64,000 nt of DNA, from assembly GCF_900107115.1 (NCBI RefSeq), contig NZ_FNOS01000005.1, positions 248,001 through 312,000 of the forward strand, read 5' to 3'. Position 1 is the stretch's first letter; each line of letters starts with the position of its first letter. The translations under genes and the position numbers were made by a program. The DNA comes from Salimicrobium album (GTDB lineage: Bacteria > Bacillota > Bacilli > Bacillales > Halobacillaceae). The notes beneath the pieces are model-generated. The model had not been told where the DNA came from. It saw only the letters and a program-made list of their open reading frames with translations, and made no database searches. Shown here one piece after another: positions 24,294-33,958 of the stretch.

Positions 24294-25859
24294 ATGGATA
24301 GAAAGGAACTCATTGCACCGGAACAGTATAATATTATTTCCGAAATGGAAAAGTATGCCCGGGGTGAAGAACGGAAGGCCTTAATCTGGATTGACAGTGA
24401 AGGCAACAAAAAGGAAGCTACATATCAGCAATTAATGAAAAGAGTAAACAAAATTGGTAACGCTTTCCTGAATGAAGGACTGAAACCGGGAGACAAAATA
24501 GTTATCATGATTCCGCGGACGATTGAAGCCTACGAAGTATATCTTGCTGCTATGAAGACAGGGATCATCATTATACCGGGGTCGGAGATGTTGCGGGCAA
24601 AAGATTTGCAGTACCGCATAGAACACGGAGAAGCGAAAGCCGTAGCCTGCTATCATCCATTCACTTCACAGTTTGATGAAGTGAAAGGGATCGATGATCT
24701 TCATCTGTTTTCTGTCGGAGAAGGGAAAGAAGGCTGGATATCTCTTGAAGAAAAAATTAAAAATACATCGGAGGAACTGGAAGCGGCTCCGACCCACAGG
24801 GACGACACAGCTTTTCTTCCATATACGTCCGGGACTACCGGAAACCCGAAAGGTGTGGTGCACACTCACGGATGGGGGTACGCCCATCTGAAGACGGCTG
24901 CATCCAAATGGCTGGCTATAGAAGAGAACGACGTAGTCTGGGCTACAGCCGGGCCGGGCTGGCAGAAGTGGATCTGGACACCTTTCCTTTCCGTTCTCGG
25001 CACGGGCGCGTGTGGACTTATTTATCAAGGTAAATTCGACCCGCGGACGTACTTGCAGATTATGCAGGACTATCACGTGAATGTTCTCTGCTGCACGCCT
25101 ACGGAGTATCGGCTGATGGCCAAAGTGGATAATCTTGATGATTATTCGCTTCAATCGCTTCACAGTGCCGTATCCGCAGGTGAACCGCTGAACCGGGAAG
25201 TGATCGATACGTTCAAAAATCATTTCAACATCACGGTACGGGATGGTTACGGTCAGACGGAAAACACTCTGCTTGTCGGGATTATGAAAGATATGGAAGT
25301 GCGCCCGGGATCGATGGGTCGCCCTACACCGGGCAACGATGTGGATGTAATCGATGAAGAAGGTAAACCGGCAGAAGTCGGGGAGGTAGGGGATATAGCG
25401 GTGCATCTTGATACACCGGCCCTGTTCAAAGAATACTATAAAGATCCGGAACGTACGAAAATGTCCCGGAGAGGGGATTATTATATTACCGGAGACCAGG
25501 CTAAAAAAGATGAAGAAGGTTACTTCTGGTTCGAAGGCCGAAGTGATGACATCATCATCAGTTCCGGATACACGATCGGGCCTTTCGAAGTGGAAGATGC
25601 TCTCGTGAAACATAAAGCCGTCCAGGAATGCGCAGTGGTCGCAAGTCCCGACGAGGTAAGAGGTAACGTAGTCAAAGCTTTTATTGTACTGCAGTCCGGC
25701 GTGGAAGGGAACGAGAAGCTCGTCAAAGAACTGCAGGATCATGTTAAAGCGGAAACGGCCCCTTATAAATATCCGAGAAAAATCGAGTTTATCGAGGAGC
25801 TGCCGAAGACGACTTCAGGAAAAATACGGAGAATCGAATTGAGGAAGAAAGAGAAATAA
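24294..25859 (+). CDS. acyl-CoA synthetase (AMP-forming, MbcS/acetate-ligase-like)
   Basis: A 521-residue ANL-superfamily ligase. The P-loop YTSGTTGNPKGVVHTHG is near residues 180-196, DGYGQTE is the A5 motif, YITGDQAKKDEEGYFWFEGR holds the ribose-binding Asp and hinge, and PKTTSGKIRRIELRKK carries the catalytic lysine. It activates a short or medium chain acid to acyl-CoA. Length and motifs suit the MACS/YtcI (MbcS) branch rather than AcsA, which is longer. ATG 24294 follows GGGGGG by six bases; TTG 24279 is not supported. Monocistronic, with its own promoter and terminator. Confidence 0.87.
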   Translation: MDRKELIAPEQYNIISEMEKYARGEERKALIWIDSEGNKKEATYQQLMKRVNKIGNAFLNEGLKPGDKIVIMIPRTIEAYEVYLAAMKTGIIIIPGSEMLRAKDLQYRIEHGEAKAVACYHPFTSQFDEVKGIDDLHLFSVGEGKEGWISLEEKIKNTSEELEAAPTHRDDTAFLPYTSGTTGNPKGVVHTHGWGYAHLKTAASKWLAIEENDVVWATAGPGWQKWIWTPFLSVLGTGACGLIYQGKFDPRTYLQIMQDYHVNVLCCTPTEYRLMAKVDNLDDYSLQSLHSAVSAGEPLNREVIDTFKNHFNITVRDGYGQTENTLLVGIMKDMEVRPGSMGRPTPGNDVDVIDEEGKPAEVGEVGDIAVHLDTPALFKEYYKDPERTKMSRRGDYYITGDQAKKDEEGYFWFEGRSDDIIISSGYTIGPFEVEDALVKHKAVQECAVVASPDEVRGNVVKAFIVLQSGVEGNEKLVKELQDHVKAETAPYKYPRKIEFIEELPKTTSGKIRRIELRKKEK

Positions 25860-25877
25860 ATGAAATAATATCAGAAA

Positions 25878-25914
25878 CAGGCGCAGAAGAACAACGCTCT
25901 TCTGCGCCTGTTTA
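25878..25914 (+). terminator. strong hairpin after the acyl-CoA ligase gene
   Basis: CAGGCGCAGAAGA (25878-25890) pairs perfectly with TCTTCTGCGCCTG (25898-25910); the T-tract is short (TTTA). Confidence 0.8.
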
Positions 25915-26006
25915 GTGAAAAAAGACAGCTTTTCGCGCGGGAATTTTTCTTGTTTTATGGAAGTAAGAGCTATAAGGTATGATGGAAGTAGAAAGGAGAG
26001 AGTAAC

Positions 26007-26261
26007 ATGAGCAATACATTTCATCATCTCTTCAATAGTATCGTCGGTATACTGATACTGGTGGAGGGAGGTCTGTTCATCTTTACGAATAATAAAGACG
26101 GGGACTTGCATTTAAGGAGTATAATTATGACGGGTCTGCTGCTTTTAGCCTGGGGGATGTCCTATTACAAACAGGTGAAAGGGGACCGGAAGACAGAGTG
26201 GCTGATTTTCACTATAATCATCATGATACCAATGATTCTGCCTTTCCTGTTCTTTATATAA
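26007..26261 (+). CDS. small membrane protein, hypothetical
   Basis: An 84-residue protein with three hydrophobic helices (about 9-25, 38-54, 64-84) and short charged loops (TNNKDGDLHLRS, KQVKGDRKTEW). AAAGGAGAGAG lies just before the ATG. It ends eight bases inside the 3' end of the convergent gene at 26254, itself a small membrane protein. No family recognised. Confidence 0.65.
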   Translation: MSNTFHHLFNSIVGILILVEGGLFIFTNNKDGDLHLRSIIMTGLLLLAWGMSYYKQVKGDRKTEWLIFTIIIMIPMILPFLFFI

Positions 26262-26520
26262 GCCACATCCACAAACCGGCTGCAGAAAAGAACAGGGCAC
26301 CTGTCAGATAGACGTAGCCGAAAAAAATTTCTTTGCCTGAATCTCCACCGGTTTCCACGAAGCCGGAGAATGATAAAAAGAGGATGCATAATATATAAAG
26401 AGTCAGTGTCGTAGCGTGCCATTCCGTCGATCCAAGAAGCAACCATAAGCCCGCCGGGTATGCGGTTACAAGGGGTACGTACAGGGCGTCAAGCTTCCAT
26501 TTTTCAAAGAATTTTTTCAT
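26254..26520 (-). CDS. small membrane protein, hypothetical
   Basis: An 88-residue protein with three hydrophobic helices separated by short loops (LYVPLVTAYPAGLWLLLG, LTLYILCILFLSFSGFV, YLTGALFFSAAGLWMWLI). Its 3' end overlaps the convergent gene at 26007 by eight bases. The start at 26520 is preceded by AAAGGGAATGAGG, a moderate ribosome site. No family recognised; coding is supported mainly by the clean hydrophobic pattern. Confidence 0.6.
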   Translation of the reverse strand: MKKFFEKWKLDALYVPLVTAYPAGLWLLLGSTEWHATTLTLYILCILFLSFSGFVETGGDSGKEIFFGYVYLTGALFFSAAGLWMWLI

Positions 26521-26606
26521 GAATAACTTTTCCTCATTCCCTTTTTTTAATATTTTTAAACTGTGTGAAATTAACCATAATATGGTCGAAAAGTAATGAA
26601 TTCCCT

Positions 26607-26634
26607 TTGACTTATTTTAAGGCTTTGTTACAAT
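26607..26634 (+). promoter_or_regulatory. SigA promoter of the BCCT transporter gene
   Basis: TTGACT (26607-26612), a 16-base spacer and TACAAT (26629-26634) lie about 55 bases before the chosen start. Confidence 0.7.
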
Positions 26635-26688
26635 ACTAAACCGTACACAGCAATGAAACAACACAAGCTTTTGGAAAGGATGGAGAAA

Positions 26689-28320
26689 ATGAATAAACGG
26701 ATTATGGATTGGCCCACATTTTTTGGGGCACTGGCTCTTCTACTGCTTGTAACTGTTCCGCTCATTTTATTTCCGGAAGCAGGTAAAGAACTGGTAGGGC
26801 AAGCGAACGATTTTATGACCGATAAATTCGGGTTTCTTTATATGGCCATGGGGCTGGCAGTTTTTGCATTCCTCGTATTTGTAGCATTCAGTAAGAATGG
26901 TCATGTAAAACTTGGCGAAGAAGGAGAAAAAGCGGAGTTCAATACGTTCTCCTGGGCGGCCATGCTATTCGCCGCCGGTATCGGCTCAAGTATTCTGTAC
27001 TGGGGTGTCATAGAGTGGGTATACTATTACCAGGGACCTCCTTTTGGCATAGCGCCGGAATCGAAAGAAGCGATACAGTGGTCTACCGCTTACGGGATTT
27101 TCCACTGGGGTCCAATCGCCTGGGCGATTTACACCTTACCCGCACTTCCTATATCATATTTCTTTTACGTAAGACGAAAACCTGTACTTAAAGTAAGTGA
27201 AGCAGTACGTCCGGTCCTCGGAAAATGGGTGGACGGCCCTGTCGGGAATATCATAGATGTGTTATTTATGTTCGGTCTGATGGGCGGTGCCGGAACGACT
27301 CTCGCTCTCGGTACACCGATGATTGCCCAGGGGGTCAATTATTTGACCGGCATTCCCGTCACTCTCGGAATGCAGGCTGTCATTATGCTTGTAGCCACCG
27401 GAATATTCGCCGTCAGTTCCTATTCGGGACTAAGAAACGGGATTAAGGTGCTTAGTGACATCAATATATGGCTGGTCATATTTATACTCGCCTTTATATT
27501 AGCTGTAGGACCGACACGGTTCATTTTGGAAACGACATTCAACGCCGTCGGGATCCTTTTGGATAATTTCTTCAAAATGGCTACCTGGATGGAACCATTT
27601 GGAAATCTTGGACAATTTGAAGAAACCGGTTTCCCTGAAGCGTGGACCGTTTTCTACTGGGCGTGGTGGCTCGTTTACGCTCCGTTCGTCGGTCTGTTTG
27701 TTGCCAGGATTTCAAGAGGCCGGACGATTCGCGAAATGATTTTCGGTACGATTGTATACGGAAGTCTCGGAAGTATCCTTTTCTTCGGTATCATGGGGAA
27801 CTTCGGACTTTATCTGCAGCTTACCGGTCAGTTCGATGCAATCTCCTTCCTGGAGGCCAACGGTGCTCCGGCAACCATCATTGAAATTATTGCCCAGCTG
27901 CCGTTTGCTCCTTTTATGGTGTTTGTATTCACTGTGCTGGCAATCATCTTTCTTGCAACCACATTCGATTCCTCTTCCTATATTCTTGCTTCTGTCGTTC
28001 AGAAAGAGATCGAAGGAGAACCGGAAAGATGGAACCGTTTGTTCTGGGCTTTTGCCCTGTGTCTGATGCCTCTTGTTCTTCTTTTCCTCGGGGGACTCGG
28101 TACACTGCAGACGGCCAGTATCGTAGGTGGTTTTCCGCTCATCTTCATAATGTTCCTGCTTGCCTGGTCGTTCATGAAAGCTTCCAGCGCGGATATCAGA
28201 TCAGAAGATGATTATGAATCACCGACGATTCATATTAAACGTTGGAAAAAAGAAGGCAAGCGTCGTGCCGCTTCCCAGGTCTTCAAAGATGATCAAAAGA
28301 ATCAAAAGGATCAAAAATAG
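26689..28320 (+). CDS. BCCT family betaine/choline/carnitine transporter
   Basis: About 543 residues with twelve transmembrane helices. Helix 4 WAAMLFAAGIGSSILYWGV and the BCCT signature WTVFYWAWWLVYAPFVGLF, followed by ARISRGRTIREM, identify the betaine/carnitine/choline carrier family; TTFDSSSYILAS is also conserved. The signature's usual W-S/P motif is V-Y-A-P here. It imports a compatible solute with Na+ or H+ and should help osmoadaptation; OpuD/BetL-like function is the best guess. Three in-frame ATGs exist (26653, 26680, 26689); AAGGATGGAG favours 26689. The tail (residues 500-543) is basic and hydrophilic, as in osmosensing BCCT proteins. Confidence 0.9.
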   Translation: MNKRIMDWPTFFGALALLLLVTVPLILFPEAGKELVGQANDFMTDKFGFLYMAMGLAVFAFLVFVAFSKNGHVKLGEEGEKAEFNTFSWAAMLFAAGIGSSILYWGVIEWVYYYQGPPFGIAPESKEAIQWSTAYGIFHWGPIAWAIYTLPALPISYFFYVRRKPVLKVSEAVRPVLGKWVDGPVGNIIDVLFMFGLMGGAGTTLALGTPMIAQGVNYLTGIPVTLGMQAVIMLVATGIFAVSSYSGLRNGIKVLSDINIWLVIFILAFILAVGPTRFILETTFNAVGILLDNFFKMATWMEPFGNLGQFEETGFPEAWTVFYWAWWLVYAPFVGLFVARISRGRTIREMIFGTIVYGSLGSILFFGIMGNFGLYLQLTGQFDAISFLEANGAPATIIEIIAQLPFAPFMVFVFTVLAIIFLATTFDSSSYILASVVQKEIEGEPERWNRLFWAFALCLMPLVLLFLGGLGTLQTASIVGGFPLIFIMFLLAWSFMKASSADIRSEDDYESPTIHIKRWKKEGKRRAASQVFKDDQKNQKDQK

Positions 28321-28327
28321 AAACATC

Positions 28328-28364
28328 AAGCCGCCTCTTCCAGCTAGGAAGAGGCGGCTTTTTA
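28328..28364 (+). terminator. intrinsic terminator of the BCCT gene
   Basis: AAGCCGCCTCTTCC (28328-28341) pairs perfectly with GGAAGAGGCGGCTT (28347-28360), then TTTATT. Its last bases contain the stop codon of the convergent gene. Confidence 0.92.
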
Positions 28365-29069
28365 TTCGTTCGAAGAATTGTGACGGGTTAAGTAGGAGTC
28401 GGGGTGCTCCAGCGTAATACGATTGCTGTTTTTTAAAAGATTTTTCAGTAAGGGGAGTGTTTCCTCGCTTACAAATGCAATGATCCGCTCTTCGTGCCGG
28501 ATCATTCTTTCCAGATTGGCGGCAATCGCCAGATTCTTTTCAAAATATTGTTTCAGCCAGGCCGTTCCGACCTGGTGATACCGATCCCCTGCAATATTTA
28601 TGGAGGCGTGCAGGTGTTGAATGAGAGTGATGTAGGTATCGCTGTTTATCTGTTCCAAAACCCCCTGGATATCATCGTACGTTCGAAAAGCGTCCGCTTT
28701 TTGTTTAATGGATATGATTTCCTTCAACAAAGACGGCTGATACTCTTCCACCCAGGTAAATACCTGATCGAGGGAAGGGTCGGACATATTCACGATTTCA
28801 TCAACCATATAGAGGACGGCAAGCCCTGCCTGTTCTGCCGTGCGGAAAGAGAACTGCTCCAGTGCATCATAAGTAAGAATGAATTCTTCCCTGAGATAAG
28901 AATCGAGATTTTTGTTGACTTCCTCTTCCACATAGTAATTTTTCTCGATAGCTATCGCAGTCGGTTCAAATGAAGCGAAAGACTCCGCAATAGACGAAAT
29001 TTTCTCCTCCTGGACGAGGTCGGGATGAACTGAAAAGTTAGGTACTGCTATCAGTAAAAGACGACTCAT
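28362..29069 (-). CDS. DUF5694/TraB-like hypothetical protein
   Basis: A 235-residue soluble protein. The start LLLIAVPNFSVHP, SSIAESFASFEPTAIAIEK and the late HEERIIAFVSEETLPLLKNLL resemble the DUF5694 group of the TraB/GumN-like superfamily, in which an N-terminal GxxH and a C-terminal GxxH are thought to form a metal site; here the first motif is replaced by VPNF and the second is absent, so activity is doubtful. Its ATG overlaps the stop of the LLM gene by four bases, so the two are coupled. The family assignment is tentative. Confidence 0.7.
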   Translation of the reverse strand: MSRLLLIAVPNFSVHPDLVQEEKISSIAESFASFEPTAIAIEKNYYVEEEVNKNLDSYLREEFILTYDALEQFSFRTAEQAGLAVLYMVDEIVNMSDPSLDQVFTWVEEYQPSLLKEIISIKQKADAFRTYDDIQGVLEQINSDTYITLIQHLHASINIAGDRYHQVGTAWLKQYFEKNLAIAANLERMIRHEERIIAFVSEETLPLLKNLLKNSNRITLEHPDSYLTRHNSSNE

Positions 29070-30019
29070 GAGAAATTTTCCTCCTCAATAGCAGGTATAA
29101 TATATTCTTTAAATTCGTGAATCACTTCTTCTACAGGCCGCTCACTTTTGGCCAGGTTGAACATAATGTGATTCACTCCGATTTCCCTGTACTCTTTCAA
29201 AATATCAACGATCGCTCTCCGTCCACCGCGGTATCCTGCCGGAATCTTCGAAAGGGGGGCATCTTCGTTTTCCTCCAGCTGCACAGGAAGCGGCATAATA
29301 AATGGATGGAATTCATCTTCGTGGAACTCTGCTGCTTTCTCTCTGTAGGATGCTACCATCTCCTTCTGTTTTTCGGGAGCTTGCGGGTAAAACATCCACC
29401 CATCCCCATTTTCCGCAATCCAGTCAAACGTCTGCTGACAGTAGCCGGTCATGAGCAAAGGTATGGGAGAAGACGGTTTCGGGACAAGGTTGGATTTATC
29501 GAGTTTGCCCATGGGGGATTCGAGTGCCGGGTATTCTTCGCTTATCGCTCTTTTGAAGAAGTCGAAAGATTCCCGGAACAGGCGTCCTCTCTTCATAATC
29601 GGGACGTTCAGCCCTTCGAAATCCTTACGCCGGTCTCCGGAAGAGATACCGAGTATTAGTCTCTCCGGGAAAAGCCGTTCTATACTCGCAGCTTCCTTGG
29701 CAAGGCGGAGCGGATGACGTAACGGCGTTACTACTGCTGCAGTACCTAGATTTATCGACTTTGTGTGTGCTCCGAGATAAGTGAGGTAAATCAGACTGTC
29801 GAAAATCTGACCGGTGGCAGGATCTTCAAACGTGGGGTCTTCAAGTACGACGTCCTGAAACCATAAGCAGGAAAATCCGGCTTCTTCTGCCAGTTGTGCC
29901 CGCTCCACCTGCCGATCAAGTATGGGTACCTCTTTCCCGTGAGCCTCTATAGGAATATTCAGCCCAAGCGTAAGTTTTCTTTTCTGAAACATAGAAGTGA
30001 ATCCTTTATGCTCTTTCAA
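29066..30019 (-). CDS. LLM-class (luciferase-like) flavin oxidoreductase, BA3436 type
   Basis: A 317-residue TIM-barrel flavoenzyme of the bacterial luciferase-like family, close to the group known as BA3436/TIGR03571. RAQLAEEAGFSCLWFQD, GTAAVVTPLRHPLRLAKEA and RLILGISSGDR are the expected F420/FMN-barrel segments, and IPLLMTGYCQQTFDWIAENG follows. Substrate unknown; these enzymes often oxidise organosulfur or other small compounds with reduced flavin. The TTG at 30019 is supported by AAAGGGGAG seven bases upstream. It overlaps the downstream DUF5694-like gene by four bases. Confidence 0.85.
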   Translation of the reverse strand: MKEHKGFTSMFQKRKLTLGLNIPIEAHGKEVPILDRQVERAQLAEEAGFSCLWFQDVVLEDPTFEDPATGQIFDSLIYLTYLGAHTKSINLGTAAVVTPLRHPLRLAKEAASIERLFPERLILGISSGDRRKDFEGLNVPIMKRGRLFRESFDFFKRAISEEYPALESPMGKLDKSNLVPKPSSPIPLLMTGYCQQTFDWIAENGDGWMFYPQAPEKQKEMVASYREKAAEFHEDEFHPFIMPLPVQLEENEDAPLSKIPAGYRGGRRAIVDILKEYREIGVNHIMFNLAKSERPVEEVIHEFKEYIIPAIEEENFS

Positions 30020-30131
30020 CAGTATTCTCCCCTTTCCAAAAAATTAAGTATGGCTGATTGTGCAGACAAGTAAAGATATAGCTTTCTTCCCAGTATAGAG
30101 AAAGGGCGAGGCAATTTCCCAATATTGCGAT

Positions 30132-31043
30132 TCAGAAAGAGCGTAACTCTTCTTCTGTGAAAAAAGGCGTCGTCTCGGACGAAGCGGCACACGTGATTAT
30201 TTCTCCCGTGAAAGGGTGGGGGAAAGACAAAGCGGCTGCATGCAGAGACTGGCGTCCAAGTACATCGCCCTGTCCTCCATAAAGATCATCTCCAAGGAGC
30301 GGATGCCCCAGGTGACTCAGATGCACACGGATCTGATGAGTGCGGCCCGAGTCCAGTTTCAGACTGAGAAGTGTATAATCCTGTCCCCGCTGTACAACGT
30401 GATAATTAGTAATGGCGGGCTGCCCGTCTTCATCGACCATTCTTTTCACAGGATGAGCGGGGTCTTTTGCAATCGGCACCTCTACACGCCCGTTGTCATT
30501 TTCCACAAGGCCGTGTACTTTAGCTGCATATGCACGGCTGATTCGTCTGTTTTTCATCATATCTCCCAGTATCGCCGTGGCCAGAGCGTGCTTTCCAAAA
30601 AGTACGGCTCCGGAGGTGTGACGGTCGAGCCGGTGAATATATTTAGGTAAGACGGGTAATTGTTGTTTTCTGCAGTAAAAGGCTATGCCATTCCATAGCG
30701 TCTGCTGGATATCAGCAGCTCCATTTGGATGGGTGAACATTCCCGCCGGTTTGTTTACGACCAGTACGTGGTCGTCTTCGTAAAGGACATCCAGCTCCAT
30801 TTCGAATTCAGGAAGAGTAAAGTCTTCGTGTTGAAAAAAATTTAAGGAAAGTATGTCTCCGGACCGCACAGGAGCAGTTTTCCAGTGGGGAGGACTGCCG
30901 TTCAGCAACACTTTTTCGTTGGAGCGGAAATCGTGTCTCAGTTTTCTCGGCACCTTCCATTTATTCTTCATTACGTTAGCTATTGTTATTCCGGACCAAT
31001 TTTCGGGTACGGTCATATGTAGCCATTCACCATGTCGTTCCAT
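30132..31043 (-). CDS. RluA-family pseudouridine synthase
   Basis: A 303-residue synthase. The N-terminal 80 residues form an S4-like RNA-binding segment (VPRKLRHDFRSNEKVLLNG); the catalytic domain has VVNKPAGMFTHPN, the motif HRLDRHTSGAVLFGK with the nucleophilic Asp, and SGRTHQIRVHLSHLGHPLLGD. It isomerises uridine to pseudouridine in rRNA or tRNA; the target cannot be told. The ATG at 31043 is chosen because GGGGGGAG lies just upstream; the longer open frame to 31082 has none. Divergent from typA. Confidence 0.9.
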   Translation of the reverse strand: MERHGEWLHMTVPENWSGITIANVMKNKWKVPRKLRHDFRSNEKVLLNGSPPHWKTAPVRSGDILSLNFFQHEDFTLPEFEMELDVLYEDDHVLVVNKPAGMFTHPNGAADIQQTLWNGIAFYCRKQQLPVLPKYIHRLDRHTSGAVLFGKHALATAILGDMMKNRRISRAYAAKVHGLVENDNGRVEVPIAKDPAHPVKRMVDEDGQPAITNYHVVQRGQDYTLLSLKLDSGRTHQIRVHLSHLGHPLLGDDLYGGQGDVLGRQSLHAAALSFPHPFTGEIITCAASSETTPFFTEEELRSF

Positions 31044-31086
31044 AGACTTCTCCCCCCTTTTCTGTGAATCTATTGTAATCATGTTG

Positions 31087-31114
31087 TTGAACTATGTATA
31101 CACTATGTTATAAT
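31087..31114 (+). promoter_or_regulatory. SigA promoter of typA
   Basis: TTGAAC (31087-31092), a 16-base spacer and TATAAT (31109-31114) are 45 bases before the start codon. Confidence 0.72.
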
Positions 31115-31158
31115 AGGTAGGTTAAAAAATGAAACGAGTAGAAAGAGGTGTTTTCACC

Positions 31159-33000
31159 GTGCAACTTAGAGATGATATTCGCAATATTGCTATTATTGCA
31201 CACGTCGACCACGGAAAAACGACGTTAGTAGACCAATTGTTACGTTATTCTGGAACATTTCGTGACAACGAAAATGTAAGTGAAAGAGCCATGGACTCCA
31301 ACGATCTGGAAAAAGAACGCGGAATTACGATTCTGTCCAAAAACACCGCTGTTCAATATGGAGATTCAAGAATCAACATCCTGGACACGCCAGGACACGC
31401 TGATTTCGGCGGGGAAGTTGAACGTATTCTGAAAATGGTGGATGGCGTTCTTCTCGTCGTCGATGCTTATGAAGGGTGTATGCCGCAGACACGCTTTGTT
31501 CTGAAAAAAGCACTTGAACAAAAGCTTACGCCTGTAGTAGTACTGAATAAAATCGACCGTCCGAATGCCCGTCCTCAGGAAGTCATCGACGAAGTGCTCG
31601 ATCTTTTCATCGAACTGGGTGCAGATGATGAGCAGCTTGAATTCCCTGTCGTCACAGCTTCTGCCCTGAACGGTACTTCCGGAGAAGGGGAAGATGATCA
31701 GGAAGAGACGATGGAACCGATCTTCAACCTTATCATGAACAATATTCCTGCCCCGATCGACAACCGGGATGAATCGTTGCAATTCCAGGTAACGCTTCTG
31801 GATTACAACGATTATCTCGGACGGATCGGAGTAGGCCGTGTCTTTCAGGGAACACTGAAAGTGGGAGACAACGTTTCCCTTATGAAGAAAGACGGCTCCG
31901 TGAAGAACTTCCGTATCTCCAAACTGTTCGGCTTTATCGGTCTGAAACGGGTGGAGATAACTGAAGCGAAAGCCGGCGATATTATCGCACTTGCCGGCCT
32001 TGAGGACATTAACGTCGGTGAAACGGTAACGGCCAAAGATAACCAGAAAGCCATGGAGATTCCGCGTATCGATGAGCCGACACTGCAAATGACTTTCCTT
32101 GTAAACAACAGTCCATTCGCAGGCAGGGAAGGTAAATTTGTGACTTCCCGTCAAATCGAGGAGCGTCTTCTTACTCAGCTGGAAACAGACGTAAGTCTGC
32201 GTGTGGAACCTACTTCTTCCCCGGATGCCTTTACCGTATCCGGACGTGGAGAGCTGCACCTTTCCATTCTGGTGGAAAATATGCGCCGTGAAGGTTTCGA
32301 ACTGCAACTGTCCAAACCTAAAGTAATCATCAAGGAAATCGACGGAGTGAAGTGTGAACCGATGGAACGTGTCCAGGTGGATACACCCGAAGAGTATCAG
32401 GGTGCCGTCATGGAATCACTCGGTACACGGAAAGGTGAAATGAAAGACATGGTCAACGATGGTAACGGCCAGGTACGTCTTGAGTTTCTCGTACCTTCCC
32501 GTGGACTGATCGGTTATTCCACAGAATTCATGAGCCAGACACGCGGGTATGGTATTCTGAACCATACATTTGACGGATACGCTCCATTACAGAAAGGTAA
32601 TGTCGGCGGACGCCGCAGCGGGGTACTTGTTTCCCAGGAAAAAGGGAAGGCTACAACGTACGGAATTATGAACCTTGAAGACAGAGGTACAATTTTCGTC
32701 GACCCTGGTACGGATGTTTATGAAGGAATGATTGTCGGAGAACACGTCCGGGAAAACGATCTGACCGTAAACATTACAAAAGAGAAACACCTGACTAACG
32801 TACGTTCAGCTACGAAGGACACGACGAACACTATTAAGAAGACTCGTGACCTTACGCTTGAAGAAGCGATTCAGTATCTGGATGACGATGAGTATTGCGA
32901 AGTAACGCCTGAAAACGTTCGTCTTCGTAAGAAAGTCCTTAACAAAGGTGAACGCGACCGTGCCGCTAAAAGGAATAAGTTACAGAACGCTGAAGAATAG
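31159..33000 (+). CDS. typA: ribosome-associated translational GTPase TypA/BipA
   Basis: A 613-residue EF-G-like GTPase. G1 AHVDHGKTT, the switch I region [11 protein letters not shown]3 [13 protein letters not shown]4 NKIDRP and the BipA-specific [18 protein letters not shown] are all seen, followed by domain II, EF-G-like domains III and V and the basic C-terminal domain. It binds the ribosome and helps assembly and growth at low temperature or under stress. The Bacillus N-terminus is M(K)LRNDLRNIAI, so the GTG at 31159 (AGAGGTG upstream) is chosen over the ATG at 31129. Monocistronic with a good promoter and terminator. Confidence 0.95.
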   Translation: MQLRDDIRNIAIIAHVDHGKTTLVDQLLRYSGTFRDNENVSERAMDSNDLEKERGITILSKNTAVQYGDSRINILDTPGHADFGGEVERILKMVDGVLLVVDAYEGCMPQTRFVLKKALEQKLTPVVVLNKIDRPNARPQEVIDEVLDLFIELGADDEQLEFPVVTASALNGTSGEGEDDQEETMEPIFNLIMNNIPAPIDNRDESLQFQVTLLDYNDYLGRIGVGRVFQGTLKVGDNVSLMKKDGSVKNFRISKLFGFIGLKRVEITEAKAGDIIALAGLEDINVGETVTAKDNQKAMEIPRIDEPTLQMTFLVNNSPFAGREGKFVTSRQIEERLLTQLETDVSLRVEPTSSPDAFTVSGRGELHLSILVENMRREGFELQLSKPKVIIKEIDGVKCEPMERVQVDTPEEYQGAVMESLGTRKGEMKDMVNDGNGQVRLEFLVPSRGLIGYSTEFMSQTRGYGILNHTFDGYAPLQKGNVGGRRSGVLVSQEKGKATTYGIMNLEDRGTIFVDPGTDVYEGMIVGEHVRENDLTVNITKEKHLTNVRSATKDTTNTIKKTRDLTLEEAIQYLDDDEYCEVTPENVRLRKKVLNKGERDRAAKRNKLQNAEE

Positions 33001-33010
33001 AAGAACAGAA

Positions 33011-33043
33011 AAAGCCGGAGACGAGGAGTCTCCGGTTTTTTTG
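33011..33043 (+). terminator. intrinsic terminator of typA
   Basis: AGCCGGAGAC pairs with GTCTCCGGTT over a five-base loop, followed by TTTTTTG. Confidence 0.9.
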
Positions 33044-33053
33044 TGGTAAATAA

Positions 33054-33803
33054 CTACTGGATCGTGACTTTCTTTTCCTGGTGCTGATGAATCTCTTCGG
33101 AAGGCTTTTCTATATGGACTGCCACTGTGTAGGTGCCTTTGGAAGGAAAGGAATGCCGGGCCCTGTAAACTCCCGGTTCTGTTTCTTCTGCATCCACATA
33201 TTCATGCTTCTCTGATTCCGGGCTCGAGATCTCATAAGTGATCTCTCCTTTTTCGAAAGGAACCCCGTCTTTATTGATTGTCGTCTTTAATACGGTTCCT
33301 TCATCATTTTGGGATTTTTCAAGCGTTACTTCGAAAGGGGAGGATGCATGACTGTGGCTACCATCTTCGGAAGTCTGTCCATCTGCGCCTTCCACCGTAA
33401 CTTCATTCTGAGGCATGGTGTGAAGTCCCCGGGCCTGTGTATGGGCGATAACCTGGTAGGAGCCGGCTTCAGAGAAACTGTACTGGGTAGTGTATTTTCC
33501 TTCTTCCGACTGTACGGCCTGAATCGTTTCGGATGACTCCTGTCCCTGGTCCGTTTTCCATATTTCAAACTCCACGTATTCGGCATCATTGACCGGCTCC
33601 GCATTTTGGGTCACTGTAGCGGTAATATCTGCATTCTCCGCGGCCGTGAGGGGGTGAGGTTCAAAGCTGACCTCCACCTCTACAGGAGCGGCAGCCATTT
33701 CATCCTCCTTTTTCTCTGAATCCGTGGATTCTTTCTCGGAAGATGCCGAACCACAGGCAGCAAGAGTGATTATTAGTAATAAGAACGGGATTGCTTTTTT
33801 CAT
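33054..33803 (-). CDS. lipoprotein with two FixH/YtkA-like domains
   Basis: A 249-residue secreted lipoprotein: signal peptide with lipobox LAAC (Cys17), an acidic Ser/Glu/Lys linker, then two tandem immunoglobulin-like YtkA/FixH domains (about 40-137 and 155-249), each with a PV/PF-E-V start and a GxYxxxxSF ending (EGKYTTQYSF; PGVYRARHSF). The joining segment is His-rich (GSHSHASS) and the C-terminus has HQHQEKK. B. subtilis YtkA has one such domain; duplication makes this protein longer. The role is unclear; the domain is related to copper/oxidase-assembly proteins, and the histidines could bind metal. Confidence 0.8.
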   Translation of the reverse strand: MKKAIPFLLLIITLAACGSASSEKESTDSEKKEDEMAAAPVEVEVSFEPHPLTAAENADITATVTQNAEPVNDAEYVEFEIWKTDQGQESSETIQAVQSEEGKYTTQYSFSEAGSYQVIAHTQARGLHTMPQNEVTVEGADGQTSEDGSHSHASSPFEVTLEKSQNDEGTVLKTTINKDGVPFEKGEITYEISSPESEKHEYVDAEETEPGVYRARHSFPSKGTYTVAVHIEKPSEEIHQHQEKKVTIQ

Positions 33804-33958
33804 ATGGGTAATACTCCTTTATTATGTGTTTCCTTCAGCATATCATGGTTTCAGGACTTCGTCTGTGAACATTCCCTAAAATATTTTTTCATTCCATGCC
33901 GGCCGGGGGGCGGGGGAGCAGGAGATCCGGAAATCCGGAAACACTGCACCCGTGTATG

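Noticed and set aside
24666-25742. 358-codon open frame on the minus strand
   Set aside because: It is antisense to the acyl-CoA ligase gene, has no ribosome site and encodes a low-plausibility sequence; the plus frame shows all ANL motifs.
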